NCBI GenBank assembly: GCA_902762375.1
Contig: CACWNY010000003.1
Coordinates: 1-64,000, forward strand
Direction: 5' to 3'
Length of the DNA: 64,000 nucleotides
Origin: an uncultured Ruminococcus sp.
Lineage (GTDB): Bacteria > Bacillota > Clostridia > Oscillospirales > Acutalibacteraceae
The position numbers were made by a program, and so were the translations under genes. Below the pieces are notes generated by a model. That model was not told the origin of the DNA, searched no databases, and saw only the letters and a program-made list of their open reading frames with translations. Numbering within the stretch: position 1 is the first letter of the stretch; each line of letters begins with the position of its first letter. Below are positions 7,652 through 16,961 of the stretch, in pieces.

Positions 7652-9973
7652 CTAAAAACCTTTCAATAAGGCAAGTAACATTCCTAAAATAGCGTCACCA
7701 AGTTGTTTTCCACCGCCTGTGTTGGGGTGAATAGCGTCATAAGCGACAGTTTCTTTTTCAGAGAAATACGCAAAGGAAACTTCCTTTTTGTTATAGCCGT
7801 ACAGACGGTCAACAAATGCGTATGACGGACAGATATAAATATTCGGATAATTTTCATTGTCGGTAAATTCGCCGATAAGAGCTTTGGCTAAAGAAAGTAC
7901 CGCTGAACTGGTCATTTCGGTATTGTCACCATTCTTGAGCTGACAACCGCACGGTTCAACAGAGAAAATGAGTTTGATATCATTGTTGACAACCTTGAAC
8001 ATATTGTAAAGCGTTTTAAGATTATCTATAAATGGGGTATAATCTCTTGCGGGGTATTTTACGATATCGTTCAAAGTAAACTGAACAATGAGATAATCAG
8101 GGGTTTCTAAATGATTATCAGAAAGATAAGACGAAACATTATTTTTGTTTTGAGAACTGTTCCAGAAAGGATTGTAGGGAGTATTGGTGACGAACTGTTC
8201 CAGACGACCGCCTGAAAGAGCTTCACGGTTGATGGTATAGGTCTGATTATCGACCGTGATATCAGCATGAGTATTTTTATTAGTGCCTATCCAGAGTGGA
8301 GTACAGCCGTAAGTGGTGAGTGAATCGTGGATTTGCCAGAGATGATATCCCATATCCGTAAGAGAATCCCCTATTGCCATAATCTTGACACTTTGGGGAA
8401 GATTTTCGGCAGGTACATTGACAATACTGAATTTCTTTTCGGCAGTGACATCAAGGTCAGCATTGATAACCCTTGCATAGACGGTCGCATTTGAGCCTGT
8501 ACGGAAAAATCTTTCATAATCACAGTTATTACTACCAATAGTTGTGCCGTAATTTGTACCGATGAACATTCCGTTAGTGCTGGGAAGTGTGTGACAGATG
8601 TTATCGTGATAGATATTACATTCTTTGTCGGAGGCTTTGTAGATGGTATCAGGAAGAACAATTTCGTTTTTCTTTATAGGAATAAGAGAATTGTCGAACT
8701 GTTCGTAGGGAGAAGTCCATTTTTTGGGAACATAGCCTTTGAAAATCATGTAATTCTCCACAACAGACGCATGAACAGTCATACGACAGTATTTTACAGT
8801 ATTACTGGGTTTTTCGTAGACGGCATTGAACTGGGAATTTTCGGCAAAAGTAGAAATTAAAGTTTTGCTTTCGTCATACCATGCACCGTATACCCCTGAA
8901 CCGATAATGTTGAAGGTATTGACCGCTTCACAATCAGATACATCAAAATAATCCGTAAGATAATAATTGGGGTTCTGATACAGTATTACACCTTGTGAAT
9001 TGAGATAGCCTTGTGTAGTATCAAGCGGTGGAATGTACTGATAGTTCATTTCAAAAAGATAGGTGTTTTTAATTCTTTCGATTTCGCTTTCCAGCGTGGA
9101 AGCACTGGCATAGTGTTCATCTTCATCAACCGTCAGAAAAATACCGCTTTCATAACCGTCAGTAGGGGTAATGATTTGGGAATTACTGAAATACATGACA
9201 ACTTTCACATAGTCAAAATTCTGATTTTCATTCAGGGTATAATCTGTGCTGATACCGATAATTTTATTGACATAGTGTTTGGAACTGTCATAACCAACAA
9301 TCGCAACAGTAAAATTTTCGGGACAGTGCAGAAAGGCTGTCTTTTCAGGCAGACGGATATAATCAGTGGTGCGTAATCTTGTCTGAGAGGATTGCGGTTC
9401 ACCTTCGTTATCAATACCGCCGAGTTCCCAACGAAGTCTGGCAGAATGATTTCCGCCGAGTTTGTCCTGCAGTTCGGAGAGAGCATTATCCAGCGTTTCT
9501 ACCTGTTCACGGACAGAAGTTCCAGCGGTCTGATACACCCTGCCTTGAAAATCTGTGCGAATGTCGATAAGTTCCGTATTGCCCTCACTGGCGGTACTGT
9601 TGGCAACAATAGTGTCAATTCGGGAAGAAAGTGTGGTCTTTTCGGCAAGAATACGGTCACTGACATTGGTAATTTCCAAATCAATACGGTCGTTAATATT
9701 TTGAGAATGTGTGTCAATATTTTCGTTGACAGTAGCAATCTGGTTATCTATTTCCTCTAAAATGTTACTGTCAGCACTTTCCAGTTGGGATTGCATATCC
9801 GAAAGCGAAGTACTTACACCGTCAATATGAGATTGCACCTTGTCAATTTCGGTACGGAGTTTTATATTTGTGCGGATATAAGCGTCAGCAGGCGAAGTGC
9901 CGAGCGGAATATCACGGTGAATATTACCGTTTTCGTCAGTATGATAATTGTTAGGATTGCAGTTCAATAGCAT
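7652..9973 (-). CDS. Phage-tail-like protein with C-terminal SGNH/GDSL hydrolase domain
   Basis: A 773-residue protein without signal peptide. Residues 1-40 resemble phage structural proteins, about 35-160 are predicted coiled coil with heptad-like spacing, a beta-rich middle follows, and the C-terminal 260 residues are an SGNH hydrolase: AIGDSLTDMG (block I Ser), a FTLNDI Asn block, and DAIHPN (Asp-x-x-His). This layout fits a tail-fibre or receptor-binding protein that de-acylates surface glycans. It overlaps the upstream gene by 23 nt. AGGAGG is only 3 nt before ATG 9973 but 9 nt before TTG (codon 3), so TTG 9967 may be the true start. No other tail genes are nearby. Confidence 0.72.
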   Translation of the reverse strand: MLLNCNPNNYHTDENGNIHRDIPLGTSPADAYIRTNIKLRTEIDKVQSHIDGVSTSLSDMQSQLESADSNILEEIDNQIATVNENIDTHSQNINDRIDLEITNVSDRILAEKTTLSSRIDTIVANSTASEGNTELIDIRTDFQGRVYQTAGTSVREQVETLDNALSELQDKLGGNHSARLRWELGGIDNEGEPQSSQTRLRTTDYIRLPEKTAFLHCPENFTVAIVGYDSSKHYVNKIIGISTDYTLNENQNFDYVKVVMYFSNSQIITPTDGYESGIFLTVDEDEHYASASTLESEIERIKNTYLFEMNYQYIPPLDTTQGYLNSQGVILYQNPNYYLTDYFDVSDCEAVNTFNIIGSGVYGAWYDESKTLISTFAENSQFNAVYEKPSNTVKYCRMTVHASVVENYMIFKGYVPKKWTSPYEQFDNSLIPIKKNEIVLPDTIYKASDKECNIYHDNICHTLPSTNGMFIGTNYGTTIGSNNCDYERFFRTGSNATVYARVINADLDVTAEKKFSIVNVPAENLPQSVKIMAIGDSLTDMGYHLWQIHDSLTTYGCTPLWIGTNKNTHADITVDNQTYTINREALSGGRLEQFVTNTPYNPFWNSSQNKNNVSSYLSDNHLETPDYLIVQFTLNDIVKYPARDYTPFIDNLKTLYNMFKVVNNDIKLIFSVEPCGCQLKNGDNTEMTSSAVLSLAKALIGEFTDNENYPNIYICPSYAFVDRLYGYNKKEVSFAYFSEKETVAYDAIHPNTGGGKQLGDAILGMLLALLKGF

Positions 9974-10874
9974 TTACCTCCTGTAAAATAGTTCGGGCGA
10001 CAAGATGAAGTCCTTTGTCGTTGAAATGGGTTTCGTCAAGTAAGATACAGTCAGGATATTCTCCATGTTCAATAGATAGAATATCTGTGACAGAGGGTGT
10101 CTGATTAAGTTGGTCAAAAGCAATACTGGATATGATTTTGTCGGAAGTGTTCTCAAAGACGGGGGTTTTCAGAATTTTTTGTACATCAATAAAATATTTG
10201 CCAAAAGCATTTTTCATTACACTATGGTAATTGTCGATGTTGTCATAGAAAAATCCCGTAACATAATATACTTCTGTACCGTAATTTTCGGCAGTGTTCT
10301 TGATATTCTGAATCAATTCTTCGGTAGAAACACCGCTTTGAAAATTTCTGACAAAAAGAATAACCTTCTCCTGAATACCCTCGACAGAAATAAATGTGTT
10401 TTCGGATTGAAAATCACTAATAAATTCAGCAAGTTTGTCAGTAAAGGGAATATAACCGCTTTTTGCCATCACTCTGGGAACAATGCCGACAATATCGTTT
10501 TTGTGTTCATGATATCCGATACAGTTAAACGGTAACAAAGCATGAAGTTTAGTAAACGGAACGATTGTATAAATATCACCGTCAGCAAAGTGTAGTGTCA
10601 CATTGTAGTAATATAGTCCGTATAAATTGGAAGTGGTTTCAGGCAGAATTTTCAAGGGATATTTTTCCTCCACTTCATCTTGACAACTTAAAGACAATGT
10701 AAATATATCTGAAAAATTGCCGTCATTGTCTGCTTTGATGATATTGAAGGTGATTTCATCACCCTCCGAAATTAAAAACGGCTCACCATGAATATCACGC
10801 AGAATAATACAGCCATCAAAAACGGAATGGGTGTAGATATACAATTCGTCAGAAAATAAATGATAGTTTGCTAT
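9951..10874 (-). CDS. Baseplate/tail-like protein with SGNH-type C-terminus; apparent ATA start
   Basis: Read from 10874 this gives 307 residues beginning (M)ANYHLFSDELYIY. The N-terminal region (EGDEITFNII, about residues 35-45) looks like a phage baseplate beta domain; the C-terminus has DETHFNDKG, an SGNH-type Asp-x-x-His block, but no clear GDS nucleophile was seen. AAGGAGG at 10884-10890 lies 9 nt before ATA 10874; the first conventional start, TTG 10844, has no ribosome site. The gene is translationally coupled to the larger tail-like gene. It may be expressed through AUA, or silenced by an ATG-to-ATA change. Confidence 0.62.
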   Translation of the reverse strand: MANYHLFSDELYIYTHSVFDGCIILRDIHGEPFLISEGDEITFNIIKADNDGNFSDIFTLSLSCQDEVEEKYPLKILPETTSNLYGLYYYNVTLHFADGDIYTIVPFTKLHALLPFNCIGYHEHKNDIVGIVPRVMAKSGYIPFTDKLAEFISDFQSENTFISVEGIQEKVILFVRNFQSGVSTEELIQNIKNTAENYGTEVYYVTGFFYDNIDNYHSVMKNAFGKYFIDVQKILKTPVFENTSDKIISSIAFDQLNQTPSVTDILSIEHGEYPDCILLDETHFNDKGLHLVARTILQEVNAIELQS

Positions 10875-10915
10875 AGTGTTTTACCTCCTTGCAAGGAAAC
10901 TGAAAGATAAAAAAT

Positions 10916-11127
10916 TTCCACCTGAACGGTTGGCACTAAAAACAACTTATAGCTATGACAATTAAAAGTTTCGGTCAAGCCTTTTCAAAGGCTTGTGGGG
11001 TCAAGGGGCAAAGCCCCTTGTGGGATTTTTAAGGGCGAAGCCCTTCTTAAACTCACAAAAATTCCAAACAAAATTTTCGTAAGAAAATTTTGACAATAAC
11101 TATTCGATTTACAACCGCTCAGTTAAA
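10916..11127 (-). repeat. MITE family copy 5, near full length
   Basis: Both ends are present in diverged form: TTCCACCTGAACGGTTG (10916-10932) and CAACCGCTCAGTTAAA (11112-11127). The third hairpin is the AAGCC...GGCTT variant. The rest of the 433-bp gap holds a small AATGCCC/GGGCATT hairpin (11167-11186) and the promoter of the next gene. Confidence 0.85.
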
Positions 11128-11232
11128 AAGATTTTCTTTCAATGAATATTGCTATTGTTGAAAAAAATGCCCTCAAATGGGCATTAATGCACATTTAACA
11201 GAAAAATTAAAAAAAATCATATATTATAACCA

Positions 11233-11260
11233 TTGACGCTGTATAAAAATATGTTAAAAT
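11233..11260 (+). promoter_or_regulatory. Promoter of the BspA-like gene
   Basis: TTGACG (11233-11238), 16-nt spacer, TAAAAT (11255-11260) preceded by an extended -10 TG at 11252-11253. It lies 48 bp before the start codon. Confidence 0.75.
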
Positions 11261-11307
11261 TATAGTAATAGTTGGTAGTTTAATTTAACAAAATTCAGAA
11301 AGGTCGT

Positions 11308-13962
11308 GTGAAAATGAAAAATAGCAAAAAAATTATGTCGGCAATACTCACCGCTTTGATGGTGCAAAGTATATTGACAACAGGTTTCGCCGTGACAACT
11401 TCGGCATATGAAACTCCTGTAAACGAAAGTACCGCACAAACACAGGTACAGGAAAGTAAGGACGGTGTTTATGGTGATTTTGAGTACAGCGTATCAGATG
11501 GAAAAGTTACCATAAACAAATACACGGGCAGTGATACAGAGGTTGTTATACCGTCTGAAATTGAAGGTATGCCTGTAATAACTATTAGAAATTTTGCATT
11601 TCAGAGTTGCAGAAATTTAGTGCATCTAACAATACCTGATAGTGTAACAAGTATGAGTGCGAATGCGTTTTTTATTTGTGTTAATTTAACGGATGTAACA
11701 GTAGGAAGTGGAATGAGAAAAGGATTAGGTTTTGAAACATTTAGCTATTGTGAAAAATTGACAAATATAAATGTGAGCAACGATAATATTACATATAGTT
11801 CTGAAGACGGAGTTTTGTTCAATAAAGATAAGACTGAAATTCTTTTTTATCCTGAAGGAAGAACAGATTCAAGTTATACAATACCAGATAGCGTAATTAA
11901 TATAGGAAAATATTCTTTTTATTCATTTCATAGCCATTTAACAAGTATAACAATGGGAAATAATGTGACTGATATTGGTGATTATGCTTTTGGAGAGTGT
12001 AATAATCTGAAAAATGTAACGATGTCAGATAATTTAAAAAATATTGGTGAATATTCTTTTTCTTTTTGTAGAAATTTAACGAATTTAAATATGCCAGGTA
12101 GTGTAACAAATATAGGTTATAACGCATTTTATGGTTGTGGTTTAACAAGCGTAGTTATACCTGAAAGTATGACAAAGATAGGATGTAGTGCGTTTTCTGG
12201 TTGTGGTTTGATAAATGTAACTATACCTGACAGCGTGACAAATGTCGGTGAAAATGCTTTTTCTTACTGTAATAATTTAATCAGTGCAACGATAGGAAAT
12301 GGTATGACTAACCTCACAGATTATATCTTTTCTAATTGTAGTAACTTGACAAGTATAACAATAGGAAACAGTGTGAGCGATATCAGTGATTATGCGTTTA
12401 GTTATTGTAGTAGTTTAACAAATATCGATGTAAGTAATGACAATGATAATTATAGTTCAATAGATGGAATATTATTTAATAAAAATAAAACAGAAATTGT
12501 TCGCTATCCTGCAGGGAAAACAAACACGAATTATATTATACCTGATAGTGTGACGAGCATTGGAGATTACGCATTTGGTGAATGCAACAATTTGACAAGT
12601 ATAACGATACCTCATAGTGTAATAAATATCGGCAATTATTCATTTACTTGGTGTGAAAATTTAACTGATATAACTATACCTGATGGTGTGACAAGCATGG
12701 GTAACAATGTATTTTCTTATTGTAGAAATTTGGTTAGTGTTAATATACCAGAAGGTATAAATAGCATTGATGATTATGCGTTTTATGAATGTAGCAGTTT
12801 AATGAATATCATCATACCTAATAATATAGAAAAAATCGGTGATTATGCGTTTTGTGGTTGTGCAAGTTTAGTTAATATAATGATGCCTGCTAGTGTGAGA
12901 GAAATCGGTAGATATGTATTTTCAGGTTGTAGCAATTTAAAGGATGTCAGTATATCTGATGGTTTAACTTACATAAGTGACGGAGCATTTAGTTATTGCG
13001 ATAATTTAAAGGAGATAACTATACCGAAAAATGTGAAAAGTATTGGTGACTGTTCTTTTAATTGGTGTGATAATCTAATAAGTATAAATTTACCCATTAG
13101 TTTGGAGTATATATATCCTCACGCATTTTCTTATTGTAATAGTTTAACGGATATATATTATGCTGGCGGTGTAGAACAATGGAAAAATGTATCTGTTATT
13201 CAAATTTATAATAGCTGGTTTGAAAATGCTAAGGTACACTATAATTGTCCGAATGTAGTATTGGATAAAGAAGAACTGACTTTAGAAGTAGGACAGATGT
13301 ACACCCTGACAGCGACAGTCAATCCCCCGACAGAAACCGCTTTCACATGGAAAAGTAACAACACTACGGTTGCTACTGTAAATGGTAGCGGAAGAGTTGT
13401 TGCAAGAGGTGAGGGTACAGCAACAATTACGGTAATCAGTTCTGACGGTAAGAGAGCTTATTGTACAGTAACAGTATCACCGAAAAAAGAAATTGTTCTG
13501 GATAAAACGGAACTGAACTTGTCCGTAAAAGAGCAGTATACTTTAAGCCCGTCCATGTCGCCTGAAGATACAACCGTTACTTATACATTCAAGAGTAATA
13601 ACACCGCTGTAGCCACAGTGAACAAGGCAGGAAGAATTGTGGCAAGAGGTGAGGGTACAGCAACAATTACGGTTATCGGTTCTAACGGTCTGAAAGCCTA
13701 CTGTACGGTAAATGTCACACCGCAAAAGGTACTTGTTCTGGACAAAACAGAACTGAATTTGTCAGTGAAAGAACAATACACCTTAAATCCTTCTATCGTT
13801 CCCGAAGATACAGAGGTTACTTACACTTTCAAAAGTGACAATACCACTGTAGCTACAGTCAACAAAGCAGGAAGAATTGTCGCCAGAGGTACAGGTACGG
13901 CAAAAATCACCGTAAAATCTTCAAACGGTCTTACCGCCGTATGTAATATTACAGTTGAATAG
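11308..13962 (+). CDS. Secreted BspA-type leucine-rich-repeat protein with Big_2 domains
   Basis: An 884-residue protein with a signal peptide (about 1-35, ending near TTSAYE) and about 25 LRR_5 repeats of the BspA type (consensus IPDSVTSIGDYAFxxCxxL), broken twice by SNDNxxYSSxDGxLFNK segments typical of the family. Three bacterial Ig-like group 2 domains (LDKxELxLxVxxxYTL ... ARGxGTATITV) form the last 250 residues. Such proteins act at the cell surface in adhesion or binding; the ligand is unknown and no anchor is visible. AGAAAGG is 5 nt before GTG 11308 and 11 nt before ATG 11314; either may be used. Confidence 0.9.
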   Translation: MKMKNSKKIMSAILTALMVQSILTTGFAVTTSAYETPVNESTAQTQVQESKDGVYGDFEYSVSDGKVTINKYTGSDTEVVIPSEIEGMPVITIRNFAFQSCRNLVHLTIPDSVTSMSANAFFICVNLTDVTVGSGMRKGLGFETFSYCEKLTNINVSNDNITYSSEDGVLFNKDKTEILFYPEGRTDSSYTIPDSVINIGKYSFYSFHSHLTSITMGNNVTDIGDYAFGECNNLKNVTMSDNLKNIGEYSFSFCRNLTNLNMPGSVTNIGYNAFYGCGLTSVVIPESMTKIGCSAFSGCGLINVTIPDSVTNVGENAFSYCNNLISATIGNGMTNLTDYIFSNCSNLTSITIGNSVSDISDYAFSYCSSLTNIDVSNDNDNYSSIDGILFNKNKTEIVRYPAGKTNTNYIIPDSVTSIGDYAFGECNNLTSITIPHSVINIGNYSFTWCENLTDITIPDGVTSMGNNVFSYCRNLVSVNIPEGINSIDDYAFYECSSLMNIIIPNNIEKIGDYAFCGCASLVNIMMPASVREIGRYVFSGCSNLKDVSISDGLTYISDGAFSYCDNLKEITIPKNVKSIGDCSFNWCDNLISINLPISLEYIYPHAFSYCNSLTDIYYAGGVEQWKNVSVIQIYNSWFENAKVHYNCPNVVLDKEELTLEVGQMYTLTATVNPPTETAFTWKSNNTTVATVNGSGRVVARGEGTATITVISSDGKRAYCTVTVSPKKEIVLDKTELNLSVKEQYTLSPSMSPEDTTVTYTFKSNNTAVATVNKAGRIVARGEGTATITVIGSNGLKAYCTVNVTPQKVLVLDKTELNLSVKEQYTLNPSIVPEDTEVTYTFKSDNTTVATVNKAGRIVARGTGTAKITVKSSNGLTAVCNITVE

Positions 13963-13972
13963 TCCTTTTATG

Positions 13973-14013
13973 ATTGTGCAGAGTTTCCTATAGGAAATTC
14001 TGCACAATTTTTG
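13973..14013 (+). terminator. Terminator of the BspA-like gene
   Basis: ATTGTGCAGAGTTTCC pairs with GGAAATTCTGCACAAT around a TATA loop (one G-T wobble) and runs into TTTTT. It starts 10 bp after the stop codon. Confidence 0.88.
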
Positions 14014-14110
14014 CTGTTGAAAAGAAATATTTTCTCCAAAAAATGGGATATCTTATTGCAAAAAAAGACAAAGTTCTTTATAATAGGTACGAGGATAACA
14101 TTATTTTTAT

Positions 14111-14367
14111 CTGAGCAGTTGAAAGGTAAGTAATTATTGTCAAAATTTGCTTTGGCAAATTTTGTTTTAAATTTTTGGGAGTTAAAGGGCTTTGCCCTTT
14201 AAAATCCCACAAGGGGCAATGTCGTCAACTTAAGAAAAAAGCCTTTTCAAAATAATATATTGCTGTCATTCTGAGGAGCAAAAGCAACGAAGAATCTTCA
14301 AAAGATTCCTCAGACCCCGTCCACTTTTTGAAAAAAAGTGGACAAAAACTTTTAATTGTCATAGCTA
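14111..14367 (+). repeat. MITE family copy 6 interrupted by a second repeat
   Basis: Starts with a decayed terminal repeat (CTGAGCAGTTG), the AT hairpin and the AAGGGC hairpin, breaks off inside the second hairpin at AAGGGG, resumes at GACCCCGTCCACTTTTTG and ends GTCATAGCTATA. Confidence 0.82.
14216..14313 (-). repeat. Repeat 2 inserted in MITE copy 6
   Basis: Begins CAATGTCGTCAACTTAAG and contains GTCATTCTGAGGAGC and GAAGAATCTT...AAGATTCCTCA. Parts are inverted relative to the copies at 26691 and 28698, so it looks rearranged. No target duplication is visible. Confidence 0.7.
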
Positions 14368-14431
14368 TAAGTTGTTTGATAATTCTAACTGTTTAGATAG
14401 CATTATTTTCAATTCAAAGGAGGAAATTTTT

Positions 14432-15811
14432 TTGGAGAAACTGTTTAAACTCAAAGAAAACGGTACGACTGTCAGAACAGAAATTGTTGCGGGTATCACC
14501 ACATTTTTGACGATGGCATATATTATCTTTCTGAACCCTACCGTCATCGGAAAAAGCAATCCTGCACTGGCAGATTTGCCCGGAACTATGGAAGATACGG
14601 CTGTCATTACAGCAACCTGTATCGGTGCAGCACTTGGCACATGGTTAGTGGGGTGGCTTTCCAACTATCCTATGGCACAAGCTCCAGGACTTGGACTGAA
14701 TGCGGTATTTGCGTACACATTGTGTCTGACTTTCGGACTTTCGGCAAGTGCGGCACTGGCAGGGGTATTTCTGGCGGGACTGTTCTTTATTTTCCTGACA
14801 GTCACGGGAGCAAGAAAAGCTATTGTTGAGGCAATACCTTACAGTCTAAAGAAGGCAATTTCGGCAGGTATAGGATTGTTTGTCGCTATCATAGGCTTTT
14901 CCAACGCAGGTATTGTTATCGGGCAAAGCAGTGGTTCACCTACTATTATTGATATGGGCAGTTTTGCCGACCCTAAGGTTATGATGGCAGTTTTCGGACT
15001 GATTATTATTGCTATTCTTGTCATACAAAAGGTAAGGGGAGCAATATTTATTGGTATGATAGTTACCGCCCTGATAGCGAATGTTTGTCAGTTTGTATTT
15101 GATGTTGATATGGGAATTACCGCTCCGACAAGTTTAGTACCTGTTTTTGATTTTTCGATGTTCGGAAAATGTTTTACAGGATTTGGGGAATTATTTTCCG
15201 CACCTATTGCGTCATTGCTTGCGGTACTGATTACCTTGCTGATGGTAGATATGTTCGACACTATAGGCACACTCATTGGTGCAGCTGACAAGGCAGGCTA
15301 TCTTGACGAAAACGGCAACCTGCCTAAAATTGAAAGAGCTATGTTGGCAGACGCTCTGGCAACATCAGCAGGAGCAGTTTTCGGTACTTCAACCGTAACA
15401 ACCTATGTAGAATCCACAGCAGGTATTGCGGCAGGCGGAAGAACAGGTCTGACTTCTACCGTTACAGGAATTTGTTTTGCCTTATCTTTGTTTTTGTCAC
15501 CAATTGTCGGACTTGTCCCCACAGCGGCAACCGCACCTGTATTAATCATTGTCGGCATTATGATGTGTTCGTCTTTGAAAGATATCGACTGGGCTGATTT
15601 GGAAGTGGCTATTCCTTGTTTCTTTGTGGTTGTGGGAATGCCGTTTTTCTGGTCAATTACGGACGGTATTGCTTTCGGTTTTATTTTCTACACAGTGGTA
15701 AAAGTAGCAAGAGCAAAGTTCAAAGATATTCACCCGATTATGTATGTAGTTGTAGGTTTGTTTATTCTCATGTACATACTCAGTTCATTACAAGGTCTGG
15801 GTATTCTGTAA
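14432..15811 (+). CDS. NCS2/AzgA-type purine permease
   Basis: A 459-residue integral membrane permease of the AzgA/PbuG group (hypoxanthine, guanine or adenine uptake by proton symport). Seen are TTFLTMAYIIFLNP, the AQAPGLGLNAVFAY loop, DMFDTIGTLIGAADKAG and the ESTAGIAAGGRTGLT motif characteristic of this branch, with about 12-14 membrane segments. TTG 14432 is chosen as start: AAAGGAGGAAA is correctly spaced and the family usually begins at this MEKLFKLKENGT position. The in-frame upstream ATG 14372 lies before the ribosome site. No purine riboswitch was recognised upstream. Confidence 0.93.
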   Translation: MEKLFKLKENGTTVRTEIVAGITTFLTMAYIIFLNPTVIGKSNPALADLPGTMEDTAVITATCIGAALGTWLVGWLSNYPMAQAPGLGLNAVFAYTLCLTFGLSASAALAGVFLAGLFFIFLTVTGARKAIVEAIPYSLKKAISAGIGLFVAIIGFSNAGIVIGQSSGSPTIIDMGSFADPKVMMAVFGLIIIAILVIQKVRGAIFIGMIVTALIANVCQFVFDVDMGITAPTSLVPVFDFSMFGKCFTGFGELFSAPIASLLAVLITLLMVDMFDTIGTLIGAADKAGYLDENGNLPKIERAMLADALATSAGAVFGTSTVTTYVESTAGIAAGGRTGLTSTVTGICFALSLFLSPIVGLVPTAATAPVLIIVGIMMCSSLKDIDWADLEVAIPCFFVVVGMPFFWSITDGIAFGFIFYTVVKVARAKFKDIHPIMYVVVGLFILMYILSSLQGLGIL

Positions 15812-15827
15812 AAGACAAACGAAGTAA

Positions 15828-15920
15828 ACCGAAAAAGTTTTTGACCCACTTTTTTCAAAAAGTGGGTGGGGTTCAGGGGCAAAGCCCCTGATGGGATTTT
15901 TAAGGGCAAAGCCCTTAAAC
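15828..15920 (-). repeat. MITE family copy 7 (reverse)
   Basis: Carries the dimer-junction remnant CAAACGAAGTAAACC (15820-15834), then hairpins CCCACTTTTTTCAAAAAGTGGG, CAGGGGC/GCCCCTG and AAGGGC/GCCCTT. An open frame that reads through it into the next gene is an artefact. Confidence 0.83.
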
Positions 15921-15946
15921 AGAAGTTATCTTTAGGAGAAATTATT

Positions 15947-16912
15947 TTGAAACTATCTAAAAAAATCTTGTCGACAGTGCTGACAGCAGTCATGGTACAG
16001 AGTGTACTTACTGCAACAGTTGTCATGAATGTTTCGGCAACACAACAGAATAACAGTATCGTTGTCAGTCAGGCAACAGCAATATCGCTGGATAAAACAA
16101 CACTTTCTTTAAAAGTCGGCGATATGTACACACTCACCGCTACAAACAATACAGGTACAACCATCACATGGAAAAGCAGTAACGCAAATGTTGCCACAGT
16201 CAATTCCAAAGGAAGAGTTGTTGCCAGAGGTCTGGGAACGGCAAACATTACTGCTATCACATCAGACGGTTATAAAGCAGTCTGTACCGTTACCGTAAAA
16301 CAAAAGCCTACAGTTTCACTCAATAAAACATCTTTGACACTCAGAGAAAAAGATATCTATACTTTAACAGCAACTGTAACACCGCAGGATTCGGAAGCAA
16401 CTGTTACTTTCAAGAGCAGTAATGCAAATGTTGTCACAGTCAATTCCAAAGGAAGAATTGTTGCCAGAGGACAAGGTACAGCGACGGTCAAAGCTATCGT
16501 TACAGGCGGAGCAACGGCAAGTTGTGAGGTAACGGTACAACAAAGCTATGTTGATGAAGTGATAGAGCTTGTCAATATTGAAAGAGAAAAAGAAGGTTTA
16601 TCTCCGCTTGAGAAAAGGGAAGATGTCTGTGAATTGGCGGATATCAGAGCTGAAGAATTGGTAGAGGAATTTTCACATACTCGCCCTGATGGAAGAAGTT
16701 GTTTTACTGTATTCACGGATTACGATGTCAGTTGGTCTGCTGTAGGAGAAAATATTGCCGCAGGATATCGCACACCGCAGGCAGTAATGAATGGCTGGAT
16801 GAACTCCAGCGGACATAAAGCTAACATTCTCAGTCAGAAATTTACAGGTATTGGTGTAAGTATGTATGAACAGAATGGCGTAAAATATTGGGTACAGCTT
16901 TTTATCCGATGA
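15947..16912 (+). CDS. Secreted Big_2 - CAP (SCP-like) domain protein
   Basis: A 321-residue exported protein: signal peptide (about 1-31), two Ig-like group 2 domains (about 45-200) and a C-terminal CAP/SCP domain (about 205-321) with FSHTRPDGRSCF, GENIAAGY and GWMNSSGHKANIL, including the family's conserved His and Glu. Bacterial CAP proteins are surface or secreted proteins of mostly unknown activity. TTTAGGAG lies 9 nt before TTG 15947, giving MKLSKKILSTVLTAVMVQSV, whose signal peptide closely matches that of the BspA-like protein. Codons before this TTG come from MITE DNA. Confidence 0.88.
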   Translation: MKLSKKILSTVLTAVMVQSVLTATVVMNVSATQQNNSIVVSQATAISLDKTTLSLKVGDMYTLTATNNTGTTITWKSSNANVATVNSKGRVVARGLGTANITAITSDGYKAVCTVTVKQKPTVSLNKTSLTLREKDIYTLTATVTPQDSEATVTFKSSNANVVTVNSKGRIVARGQGTATVKAIVTGGATASCEVTVQQSYVDEVIELVNIEREKEGLSPLEKREDVCELADIRAEELVEEFSHTRPDGRSCFTVFTDYDVSWSAVGENIAAGYRTPQAVMNGWMNSSGHKANILSQKFTGIGVSMYEQNGVKYWVQLFIR

Positions 16913-16961
16913 GCAGAACATAAATTAGAATAGGAAATCCCCTGTTTCCCGAACCACAAAC

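Noticed and set aside
14013-14431. Purine riboswitch upstream of the AzgA-type permease
   Set aside because: The conserved TATA/loop motifs of the purine aptamer are missing; the gap is explained by a MITE with a nested repeat.
15866-15946. N-terminal extension of the Big_2-CAP protein (MGFRGKAPDG...)
   Set aside because: It is translated MITE DNA lying before the AGGAG site; the signal peptide begins at TTG 15947.
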